Source of the DNA: Planctomycetota bacterium
Lineage (GTDB): Bacteria > Planctomycetota > MHYJ01 > JACPRB01
Assembly: GCA_016209705.1 (NCBI GenBank)
Contig: JACQVR010000051.1
Coordinates: 1 to 45,790 of the forward strand
Direction: 5' to 3'
DNA length: 45,790 nt
In this document: piece by piece, positions 32,975 through 40,237 of the stretch
Layout: every line of letters begins with the position of its first letter
Numbering within the stretch: position 1 is the first letter of the stretch
Position numbers and translations under genes: made by a program
Notes under the pieces: model-generated
The model's input: only the letters and a program-made list of their open reading frames with translations
What the model was told of the DNA's origin: nothing
Databases searched by the model: none

Positions 32975-34345
32975 TTAGATCATCCGCGTCGCGATCGAAT
33001 GCACCAAATCATACTTGGTAATGATGTCCCGCCGCCCCTCTCCAAGATCGACGAACACCGCCGGCGCCTGAGAAGGAATGACGGCCGCGATCCGGTCGAG
33101 GGTGGTCTCCGAGGCCACCGTCGGGAAAGGATCTCGCATCACTTCGCGCACTACGAGCGGCTTTAGGTCCTTCCCCTGAAGAAGCTGGCTTACCAGGTCG
33201 TCCTCATAGACCGCGCCGATCGGGCGGCCTTCATCCAGAACCGGCATCTGCGAGATGTCGGCATCCTGCATCTGGTGAAGCACGGTCAGGACCGAATCGC
33301 CGGGGCGAGCCGCGATCAGCTCGCGGAACACGCGCTTGCTGCGCACGATGTCGCCCGCCGTCAGACGCAACGGGGGATCCAGATACTGGTTCTCCTCCAT
33401 CCACTCGTCGTTGTAGATCTTGGAAAGATAGCGGGACCCCGAATCCGGGATGAACACCACCACGAAATCTTTCTCCGTCAAGTCGCGGCCGATCTTGAGC
33501 GCGACGGCGATGGCCGCGCCCGTCGACCCCCCGGCGAAGATTCCCTCCATGCGCAGGAGCTTGCGCGTCCACTGGAAGCATTCCTTGTCCGTCACCTGAT
33601 GCACGTCGTCCACCAAGGCGAAATCCATCGTGCTCGGAAAGATATCCTCCCCGATGCCCTCCACCTTGTAGCTCTTGGCTTCTCCGATCTTGCCGGTGTG
33701 GAAGAACTCGTAGTAGAGGGACCCGATCGGGTCCGCACCGATGACCTTGACGCGCGGATTTTTTTCCTTGAGGTATCGGCTGACGCCGCACATCGTGCCG
33801 CCCGTCCCCATGCCCGCGACGAAGTGCGTGACGCGACCCCCGCTGTCCTCCCAGATCTCCGGGCCCGTCGTCCGATAGTGGGCTTCCGGGTTCATGGGAT
33901 TGTCATATTGGTTCGGGTAGTACGAGTTGGGGATTTCCCGCGCCAGTTTCCTGGCCACGGAGTAATAACTGCGCGGGTCGTCGGGAAGGACCGCCGTGGG
34001 GCAGACGATCACCTCCGCCCCCAGCGCTTTGAGCAGGTTGATCTTCTCGCGCGACTGCTTGTCCGTGATGGTGAAGATGAGCTTGTATCCGCGAATCGCC
34101 GCCACCAGGGCGAGGCCCATGCCCGTATTCCCGCTGGTGCCCTCGATGATGGTCCCGCCGGGCTTCAGCCATCCGCGCCGCTCCGCCTCGTCGATCATGG
34201 CGACGCCGATCCGGTCCTTGACGCTTCCCCCGGGATTCAGATGATCCGCCTTGACGTAAAACTCCCCCTTGAGCCCGGCCACGATGCGGTTCAACCGGAT
34301 CAGCGGCGTCCGGCCGATCGCTTCCAGCACGTTGGTGTAGCGCAT
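32975..34345 (-). CDS. Cystathionine beta-synthase (PLP fold plus CBS pair)
   Basis: A 456-residue protein joining a PLP-dependent cysteine synthase/cystathionine beta-synthase catalytic domain to two C-terminal CBS domains. The PLP lysine is in NPGGSVKDRIG (about residues 38-48); TSGNTGMGLALVAA is the substrate and phosphate loop and GTGGTMCGVSRYLKE the cofactor phosphate loop. The CBS pair covers about residues 345-456 (DSVLTVLHQMQDADISQMPV and REVMRDPFPTV). The CBS domains distinguish it from simple CysK and match eukaryotic-type CBS. With the next gene it forms a reverse transsulfuration pair. It has no clear Shine-Dalgarno. It is flanked on both sides by copies of the same element. Confidence 0.92.
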   Translation of the reverse strand: MRYTNVLEAIGRTPLIRLNRIVAGLKGEFYVKADHLNPGGSVKDRIGVAMIDEAERRGWLKPGGTIIEGTSGNTGMGLALVAAIRGYKLIFTITDKQSREKINLLKALGAEVIVCPTAVLPDDPRSYYSVARKLAREIPNSYYPNQYDNPMNPEAHYRTTGPEIWEDSGGRVTHFVAGMGTGGTMCGVSRYLKEKNPRVKVIGADPIGSLYYEFFHTGKIGEAKSYKVEGIGEDIFPSTMDFALVDDVHQVTDKECFQWTRKLLRMEGIFAGGSTGAAIAVALKIGRDLTEKDFVVVFIPDSGSRYLSKIYNDEWMEENQYLDPPLRLTAGDIVRSKRVFRELIAARPGDSVLTVLHQMQDADISQMPVLDEGRPIGAVYEDDLVSQLLQGKDLKPLVVREVMRDPFPTVASETTLDRIAAVIPSQAPAVFVDLGEGRRDIITKYDLVHSIATRMI

Positions 34346-34352
34346 GAAGGCT

Positions 34353-34465
34353 CTAGGAGCGTGTCGAGATATTCAAGGAGATGCCGAGATATAGGAGATA
34401 GTGGAGATAGTGGAGATAAGACCTCGATAGGTGGTGGAGGACATCTCCATATCTCCAATATCCCG
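34353..34465. repeat. CGAGATAT element, copy 2 (direct repeat flanking the CBS gene)
   Basis: A 113-bp near copy of the element at 32862-32966, same orientation: CTAGGA-CGTGTCGAGATATTCAAGG, two AGATAGTGG words, GATAAGACC and the same CATATCTCCAATATCCCG end. It lies seven bases before the CBS ATG. It also holds GGAGAT words, linking it to family B. The gap after it (34466-34533) shows nothing else. Confidence 0.85.
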
Positions 34466-34533
34466 ACAACGCTGCTCGTCTAACCTATAGCCCCGGTAAG
34501 GAAGGGTCAACTCATTGAGGGAATTCCACATGC

Positions 34534-34562
34534 TTGCCGATGCCTGTCCGGCCGTCTATAAT
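34534..34562 (+). promoter_or_regulatory. Putative promoter of the NPCBM-VWA pair
   Basis: TTGCCG (34534-34539), a 17-bp spacer and a consensus TATAAT (34557-34562). The ATG at 34572 is nine bases further on, predicting a leader of about three bases. No Shine-Dalgarno precedes that ATG. Confidence 0.7.
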
Positions 34563-34571
34563 CGAATTCCG

Positions 34572-35834
34572 ATGCGCACCCGATCCCTCCTGGGAATCGC
34601 AACCGTCTTGCTCCTGTACGGCGTCCCATCAGACGCACGGCCCCAAGACGGCGGGACGGTGACCATTACGACCGTCGACGCCACCCTTGAAGCCCGCAGC
34701 GTGGAAATCCGGGAGGTTTCCAACGAGCCGACGCTCTACTACCAGGAGGCATCGGGCGAGAAGAAATCCCTCCACTGCGCGGACGTCGTCGAAATCGGCC
34801 TGGCGCCGCTGGCGGCGCGCCCCGCCCCGGGACCGGACGACGTCCAGATCGTGCTTCGTACCGGAGACATCCTGACGGGAACTCTGGGAGAAGCCGGGGA
34901 TGACGCCATCCGGCTCAAAAGCTCGTCCCTGGGAGAGACCGCCGTTCCTTTCAACCATATCGACCATGTGCGCTTCCTGGCTCAGCGGACCGCGTGGCCC
35001 AAGGAACTCTCCCGCGTCGACAAGGACACGATCATCACCGGGAGCGGGGACCGCCGCGGCGGCACGATCAAATCGATCTCGCGCGGAGAAATCGCCTACT
35101 ACAACGCCATCCGCAGGAAGGACGACAAGATCTCGACCAGCGAGGCCTGCATCGTCCAGTTCGTTCCCTTCCCTCCCGATCCTCCCGGGGCTCCCGCCAC
35201 GCTCTACTCCACGTTCCAGCTAACGGACGGAAGCTTTCTTCAAGGGACGGTGAAGAAATTCGGAGAAGGCATGCTGGCGTTCCGGGACCTGTACGACAAG
35301 GAGCGCTCGGTTTCTTCGTCCGCCGTATCCGCGATTTTCTTCAAGAACGGGCGCGTGATCTTCCTGTCCGATCTCCCTCCCGCTCGCGTCCAGGAAAACG
35401 CGAATTACATCCGCGGCGATGCGCCGCTGCCCAGCGACCTCGCCTATCCGTTCCAGCGCGACGCCAACGCGGGTGATGGCGGCAAACTGACCCTTCGCGG
35501 CCAGTCGTTCCGCAAAGGAATCGGCACCCACGCCGCCAGCGAATTGACGTGGAGCCTCGACGCCGGCTTCACCAAGTTCCAGGCGCTCGTCGGCATCGAC
35601 GACTACGCGCTTCGACTGAGCGGCCTGGACGTGGCCGGCAACGTCTCCTTTACCGTTCTGGGGGACGGCAAGGTCCTGAGCCAGAAAAAGGGCGTCACGT
35701 CCAAGGACGCGCCCTTTGCCATCAGCGCGAACATCGCCGGCTGCAAGGAGCTGACCCTTCGCGTCGATTTCGGAGAGGACCGGTCGGGGCAGTGCGATTT
35801 CGCCGACTGGGCCCTGGCCCGACTCATCAGATGA
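34572..35834 (+). CDS. Exported NPCBM/NEW2-domain protein
   Basis: A 420-residue secreted protein. It begins MRTRSLLGIATVLLLYGVPS, a signal peptide. The middle (about 70-310) has three repeats of a small beta unit, each starting with a phrase such as VLRTGDILTGTLGEAG, LTDGSFLQGTVKKFGEG. The C-terminal third (about 330-420) is an NPCBM-type carbohydrate-binding module: KGIGTHAASELTWSLDAG, FQALVGIDD and VSFTVLGDGKVL, then DFADWALARLIR. NPCBM modules in other proteins bind sugars; a role in polysaccharide or cell-surface binding is inferred. The stop overlaps the VWA gene start (ATGA), so the two are coupled. The ATG is preceded by a TATAAT box nine bases away, not by a Shine-Dalgarno. Confidence 0.82.
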   Translation: MRTRSLLGIATVLLLYGVPSDARPQDGGTVTITTVDATLEARSVEIREVSNEPTLYYQEASGEKKSLHCADVVEIGLAPLAARPAPGPDDVQIVLRTGDILTGTLGEAGDDAIRLKSSSLGETAVPFNHIDHVRFLAQRTAWPKELSRVDKDTIITGSGDRRGGTIKSISRGEIAYYNAIRRKDDKISTSEACIVQFVPFPPDPPGAPATLYSTFQLTDGSFLQGTVKKFGEGMLAFRDLYDKERSVSSSAVSAIFFKNGRVIFLSDLPPARVQENANYIRGDAPLPSDLAYPFQRDANAGDGGKLTLRGQSFRKGIGTHAASELTWSLDAGFTKFQALVGIDDYALRLSGLDVAGNVSFTVLGDGKVLSQKKGVTSKDAPFAISANIAGCKELTLRVDFGEDRSGQCDFADWALARLIR

Positions 35835-38623
35835 TCCGTCTGGAGCATCCCGGGCTTCTGATCGCCGCGCTTCCGGTCGCCCTGTCGATCCTGATTCTCC
35901 TTCGCCGCGGGCGCCGCTCGGACGCGTCGATCCGCCGCGCCGTTTCGCTCGCGGTTCGAGCCATCCTCCTGACCTTTCTGGCGCTCGCCCTCAGCGGACC
36001 CTCGCACGTTCGGACCCTCTTTCGGCCGAGCGACGTGGTTTTCGCCCTCGACGTGTCGGACAGCGTATCCGACCCCGCCCTGGAGAAGGCGGTGTCGGCC
36101 GTGGAGAGCGCATCCCGGGACGTGTCGGCCCGCGGCGGATGGTCCGCGCTCCTCTTGTTCGCCGGCCGCGCGGCCGCGGCGCGCCCCCCCGCTCCGGAGC
36201 CAATCGTCTTCACCGAGGACTTGCGCACTCACGTGTTCGGACGCCGCGCCGAAGCTCAAGCTCGATCCGCCGCCGAACGAGGCATCCCCAGCCCCTCGGA
36301 CCTGGGAGCGCTCGCCGGACAGCGGCAAGCGCTCGATCCGCTCCAGACGAAGGTCTCTTCGGCCATCCTTCTGGCGAAAACATTTTATCGCGCCGGCGCC
36401 GACTCCCGGACAATCGTGCTGACGGACGGATATGATTCGGATCCCGCGAAGAACCCCGCCGCGGGCGAAGACGTAATGCTGGTCCGCCTTCCCGACCTTC
36501 CCGTCCTCGATGTGGCGGTGCGAGGAATTCGGATCCCACTGGCGGTCCGCGCCGGAGAGCCGTTCGACGCCGATATCGAGATCCATTCCACCGCAGCCCG
36601 GGACATATCGCTCTGGGTCACGATCGACGATCTGTCGTCGTCGGAAATCACGACTCGATCCGCGGTGCCGCCGGGAAAAACGTCGCTACGAATACGCAAT
36701 ATCCAGTCCGTTCATCCGTTGAGCCACGGATTGCACCGGGTTCGGGCCGTCGTCTCCGCGGAAGGCGACGAGGAACCTCGAAACAACTGGGCCTCCGCCG
36801 CGCTGGCCGTCGTCGGAAAATCCCGCCTGCTCCTCGTGGAAGGCTCTCCCGGGGATGCGGAGGGACTGTCGCGGATTCTGACCGCCCAAGGAATCGAATT
36901 CGAACTCGCGTCTTTGACCCGGATCTCGTCGTGGGATTCGGAATGGGACGCCTGGGCGGCGATCGCTCTGGTCGGCGTCGCGCCGTCGCGTGTCCCTGAA
37001 TCCGCCGTCGACGCCTTGACCCGCTATCTGGAAAACGGCGGCGGGCTGCTTTTCGCCGGGCCCGCCCGGCCGCCCGAGCGCTCCTCGAACGGCGAGGCTT
37101 TCGCCCGTCTCCTTCCCGTCGAACTTCTCCCGCCGGCCGCTCCACGCGGAGGGACCGATGAGCCCTCCCAAGCGGATCCCCCGCCGGCACGGCCGAAAAA
37201 TCCGCGATCCGAACCGCGACGCGTCCTGGCGCCGTCCATCGCCCTGCTTCTGGTGATCGACAAGTCGGGCAGCATGGCCGGGGACAACATCACCATCTGC
37301 AAGGAGGCGGCCATCGGAGCCGCAGAAACGCTCTCCGACAAGGATTTCATCGGCCTCCTCGCGTTCGATTCGAAAAGCGAATGGGTCCTTGAATTCACGG
37401 AGGCGCACCGTGCCGACCTCATCCGCAGCCGGGTCCTGCGGCTTTTCGCGGACGGCGGCACCGACGTCTACCGCGCGATGCTCGAAGCGCAACGCGCCTT
37501 CCGCGAGGATCCGCGCGCCCGATCCGCCGGAATCCGGCACCTAGTACTGCTATCCGACGGGAAGACCCGGCCCGACAACTTCGAAAAGACCGTCCGCGAG
37601 ATGGCCGAAGATGGGGTCGTGGTCTCGACGGTCTGCGTGGTCAGCCCCGACGGCTTCGAGGACCGCTTGATGAGAAAAATCGCCGAATGGGGCGGAGGGC
37701 GAGCTTTTTTTGCCAACAGCTTCAACGACGTTCCGAAAATCTTCACAGACGAGGTGAACTTCATCGTCCGGAAGGCCCGCCGCGACGTGGAAGAAAAGGC
37801 GCCTGCGGATGCGCCCCCGGTCCCGGCGGAACCGGAACCTCGGACGCCAGACCGGGCTCCGAAACCGGCGGCCCACGCGGAATCGATCGAGGTCCGGTTC
37901 AAGGACGAGCACGAGGTTCTCCGCGGAATCCCGCGCGCAGCGCCGCCGCCGCCGCTGAAGGGCCTCATGCCGGCGAAGCCGCGGCCGACTTCATACGTAC
38001 CCCTGGCTTCGGCCGACGACGCGCCGGTGCTGGCATTATGGCGCTTCGGCCTGGGAAGGAGCGCCGCCTGGTTGTCGGACATCGGCGGCTCCGGGACCGC
38101 CCGCTGGAGCGACTGGCAAGCGACCCCCAAGCTCTTCGCGCAGGTGGTGCGCCATCTCTTCAACGCGGTGGAAGATGTGGACCTGGCCGCGGGCGTTCGC
38201 GCCGAGCGCCGCGGCGCCGGCGTCGATTTCTGGATCGATCCGGGCATCGCCCTTCACCAAGTCGCGCCCGGGCGTCGGCCGCTCGAAGCCGTGCCGCAGT
38301 TCGACGGCACCCGGCACGCGTTTCTTCCCTGGTCCGAACCGGGCGTCGCTCACCGAGTCTCGATCACCCGCACGCGCGGCGACGTGATGGAGAGTCTTCC
38401 GGCGGAATTCGTTCTTCCCTACGCGAGGGAGATCGCCTGCCCGCCGGACCGTCCGCCTCCTTTTTCCAATTGGCCCGCCGCGCCGTTCGCGCTGGACGAA
38501 CTGGCCTCCGCGCTTCCGGTGCGCTCCCGCCCGGAAAGCGCGCGTGTGGATCTCGCGGGATGGTGCATCCTTTTGGCCCTGGCGCTCTTGCCTGTCGACG
38601 TGGCGGTGCGGCGCGTCCGTTGA
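35831..38623 (+). CDS. Large VWA membrane protein with a GATase-like segment
   Basis: A 930-residue membrane protein. It starts MIRLEHPGLLIAALPVALSI, with membrane helices at about 9-25 and 40-62. A first VWA-like domain follows (VVFALDVSDSVSDPALEK, and IVLTDGYDSDPAKNPA), then a GATase1-like part (LLLVEGSPGDAEGLSRILTA, LENGGGLLFAGPARP), then a second VWA domain with a complete metal-site DKSGS (near residue 477), GGTDVYRAM and VLLSDGKTRPDNFEK. A Pro- and Glu-rich region and a C-terminal helix (WCILLALALLPVDVAV) end it. Proteins with this layout occur in planctomycetes and related bacteria with unknown role. The start is the ATG overlapping the NPCBM stop (ATGA). The stop TGA is inside a word-hairpin. 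Confidence 0.85.
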   Translation: MIRLEHPGLLIAALPVALSILILLRRGRRSDASIRRAVSLAVRAILLTFLALALSGPSHVRTLFRPSDVVFALDVSDSVSDPALEKAVSAVESASRDVSARGGWSALLLFAGRAAAARPPAPEPIVFTEDLRTHVFGRRAEAQARSAAERGIPSPSDLGALAGQRQALDPLQTKVSSAILLAKTFYRAGADSRTIVLTDGYDSDPAKNPAAGEDVMLVRLPDLPVLDVAVRGIRIPLAVRAGEPFDADIEIHSTAARDISLWVTIDDLSSSEITTRSAVPPGKTSLRIRNIQSVHPLSHGLHRVRAVVSAEGDEEPRNNWASAALAVVGKSRLLLVEGSPGDAEGLSRILTAQGIEFELASLTRISSWDSEWDAWAAIALVGVAPSRVPESAVDALTRYLENGGGLLFAGPARPPERSSNGEAFARLLPVELLPPAAPRGGTDEPSQADPPPARPKNPRSEPRRVLAPSIALLLVIDKSGSMAGDNITICKEAAIGAAETLSDKDFIGLLAFDSKSEWVLEFTEAHRADLIRSRVLRLFADGGTDVYRAMLEAQRAFREDPRARSAGIRHLVLLSDGKTRPDNFEKTVREMAEDGVVVSTVCVVSPDGFEDRLMRKIAEWGGGRAFFANSFNDVPKIFTDEVNFIVRKARRDVEEKAPADAPPVPAEPEPRTPDRAPKPAAHAESIEVRFKDEHEVLRGIPRAAPPPPLKGLMPAKPRPTSYVPLASADDAPVLALWRFGLGRSAAWLSDIGGSGTARWSDWQATPKLFAQVVRHLFNAVEDVDLAAGVRAERRGAGVDFWIDPGIALHQVAPGRRPLEAVPQFDGTRHAFLPWSEPGVAHRVSITRTRGDVMESLPAEFVLPYAREIACPPDRPPPFSNWPAAPFALDELASALPVRSRPESARVDLAGWCILLALALLPVDVAVRRVR

Positions 38624-38780
38624 CCGTTCACCGCTGGCCGAATGAATCTGATAGGCACAACGCACGAATCCTGCGCACTCCGTCACGCAGCCACCGGAAA
38701 TGTTCCACGCCCCATCGACCAGCCCTCGCCGGTCGGAGATCCGCGGTCCACGGTCTTGCGGTCAACGGTCAACGGTGGAC
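38619..38780. repeat. Word repeat of GGTCAAC heptamers with inverse GTTGACC pair
   Basis: Left: GTTGACC and GTTCACC in phase at 38619-38632. Right: GGTCCAC (38745-38751), GGTCTTGC, GGTCAAC, GGTCAAC, GGTGGAC to 38780. GTTGACCGTTCACCGC (38619-38634) pairs with 38758-38773 at 15 of 16 positions across a 123-nt loop. The VWA gene's TGA stop is within the left arm, and the last right word holds the pgi -35 box. Confidence 0.7.
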
Positions 38781-38804
38781 GCCCGGGGCTCCGCGAGCAA
38801 TAAT
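38776..38804 (+). promoter_or_regulatory. Putative pgi promoter predicting a nearly leaderless mRNA
   Basis: TGGACG (38776-38781), a 17-bp spacer and AATAAT (38799-38804). Nine bases separate the -10 box from the pgi ATG at 38814. The -35 box is the end of the last GGTCAAC-type word. Confidence 0.5.
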
Positions 38805-38813
38805 CCCCTCGTC

Positions 38814-40181
38814 ATGATCGTCCTCCGCTATCAAAACGCGATGGAGCCGCACATCGGCGCCGCCGGATTCGCGAAGGCCGATTTCGACCGCGCGCTGCGA
38901 GCCTTCCGGCCCGGATTTCGGGCGATCCTTCGCGACCGCCGCAAGCTTCCGTTCCTCGAACTCCCGTACCAGGAAAGCCTGTTTTCGAGGATCGAAGCGT
39001 ATGCCCGGCAGGTTCGCGGACGCTTCCGAAACCTCGTTCACATCGGCATCGGCGGATCCGCGCTGGGGGCCCAGGCGATGGCCGGCGCGCTCCTCCATCG
39101 CTTTCACAACGAGAGATCGAAGCCTCGGCTGTACTGTCTGGACAACGTCGATCCCGAGGAAACCGCGGCCCTGTTCGAGCACGTCGACCCGCGCGAGACG
39201 CTCTTTCACATCGTGACCAAATCAGGCGAGACGACGGAAACCGTCGCCGGCTTCCTTGTCGCCCTGGACCGGCTGCGCCGAGCCGACCTGGATCCGTCCG
39301 AACACGTCGTCATCACGACGGATCGGAAGAAGGGTTTCCTGAAGCGCGCGGCGGCGGCGTTGCGGGTGCGGACGTTCGAGATTCCCGAGAAAGTGGGCGG
39401 GCGGTTCTCGGCCCTGACGCCGGTCGGCCTCCTTCCGGCGGCGATGGCGGGACTTCCGATCCAGGAGATCGCCGCCGGCGCCATCCTGGCGGACGAGCAG
39501 TGCGCGCGAAAAGATCCGGAACGGAATCCGGCGTTCCTGTTCGCGCTGCTGGCGTGGTTCATGGACGCGCGCCGCGGGCGGCGCATCCACGTGATCATGC
39601 CCTACGCGCGCGCGCTGCGGGACGTCGCCGACTGGTTCCGGCAGCTTTGGGCCGAGAGCCTTGGGAAACGATGGTCGACTTCCGGCCAGGAAACGAACAC
39701 GGGGCCGACGCCCGTGCTGGCGCTCGGCGCCACCGACCAGCATTCCCAGATCCAGCTTTACATGGAGGGGCCGCAGGACAAGCTCATCGTCTTTCTCGTG
39801 CCGCGGCAATTCCGCTCCGACGTCACCATCCCGTCCTCGATGTCGGATCCCTCCGCCGATTTCCTCCACGGCAAATGCTTCTCGGAACTCCTGTCCGCGG
39901 AGCAACAAGGAACCCAGGCCGCCCTGACGGCGGCGGGACGCCCGAATCTCACGATCGAAATTCCCCAGATCTCGCCGCGCACCGTGGGGGCGCTGCTTCT
40001 CTTTTTTGAGATGGCCGCCGTCTTCGCGGGCCGCCTCTACGACATCAATCCGTTCGATCAGCCCGGTGTGGAGGCGGGCAAGAAGGCCGCCTTCGCGCTC
40101 TTGGGACGCGAAGGGCACGCCGATCTGAGAGCCGATCTCGAGCGCCGGCTCGCGGTGGATGAGCAATATACGATTCGCTGA
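38814..40181 (+). CDS. pgi: Glucose-6-phosphate isomerase
   Basis: Interconverts glucose 6-phosphate and fructose 6-phosphate in glycolysis and gluconeogenesis. The 455-residue length matches the shorter bacterial type. Motifs: VHIGIGGSALGAQAMAGAL, the sugar-phosphate loop HIVTKSGETTETVAGF, the signature region RRIHVIMPYARAL and QETNTGPTPVLALGATDQHS, and the C-terminal FDQPGVEAGKKAAF with the catalytic Lys. Start: the ATG at 38814 is chosen over a longer frame because the family begins with short leader residues before a core like MEPHIGAAGFAKADFDRALR. No Shine-Dalgarno; a -10-like AATAAT lies nine bases before. The stop is followed directly by a hairpin. Confidence 0.95.
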   Translation: MIVLRYQNAMEPHIGAAGFAKADFDRALRAFRPGFRAILRDRRKLPFLELPYQESLFSRIEAYARQVRGRFRNLVHIGIGGSALGAQAMAGALLHRFHNERSKPRLYCLDNVDPEETAALFEHVDPRETLFHIVTKSGETTETVAGFLVALDRLRRADLDPSEHVVITTDRKKGFLKRAAAALRVRTFEIPEKVGGRFSALTPVGLLPAAMAGLPIQEIAAGAILADEQCARKDPERNPAFLFALLAWFMDARRGRRIHVIMPYARALRDVADWFRQLWAESLGKRWSTSGQETNTGPTPVLALGATDQHSQIQLYMEGPQDKLIVFLVPRQFRSDVTIPSSMSDPSADFLHGKCFSELLSAEQQGTQAALTAAGRPNLTIEIPQISPRTVGALLLFFEMAAVFAGRLYDINPFDQPGVEAGKKAAFALLGREGHADLRADLERRLAVDEQYTIR

Positions 40182-40225
40182 CCTGAATTTTTGCGCACGG
40201 CCTTTGGGTGCGCGAAGATTCAGGT
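40181..40225 (+). terminator. 18-bp hairpin immediately after pgi
   Basis: ACCTGAATTTTTGCGCAC (40181-40198) pairs with 40208-40225 over all 18 positions (16 Watson-Crick and two G-U), with a 9-nt loop. It begins at the last base of the pgi stop codon. The U-run after the stem is absent, so termination would rest on the stem alone; the yihY -10-like box TAGTAT starts at 40226, the next base. Confidence 0.75.
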
Positions 40226-40237
40226 TAGTATGTTTGC

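Noticed and set aside
35549..35830. Upstream extension of the VWA protein
   Set aside because: It lies within the NPCBM gene in another frame, is Arg-rich, and the ATGA overlap at 35831 gives the natural start.
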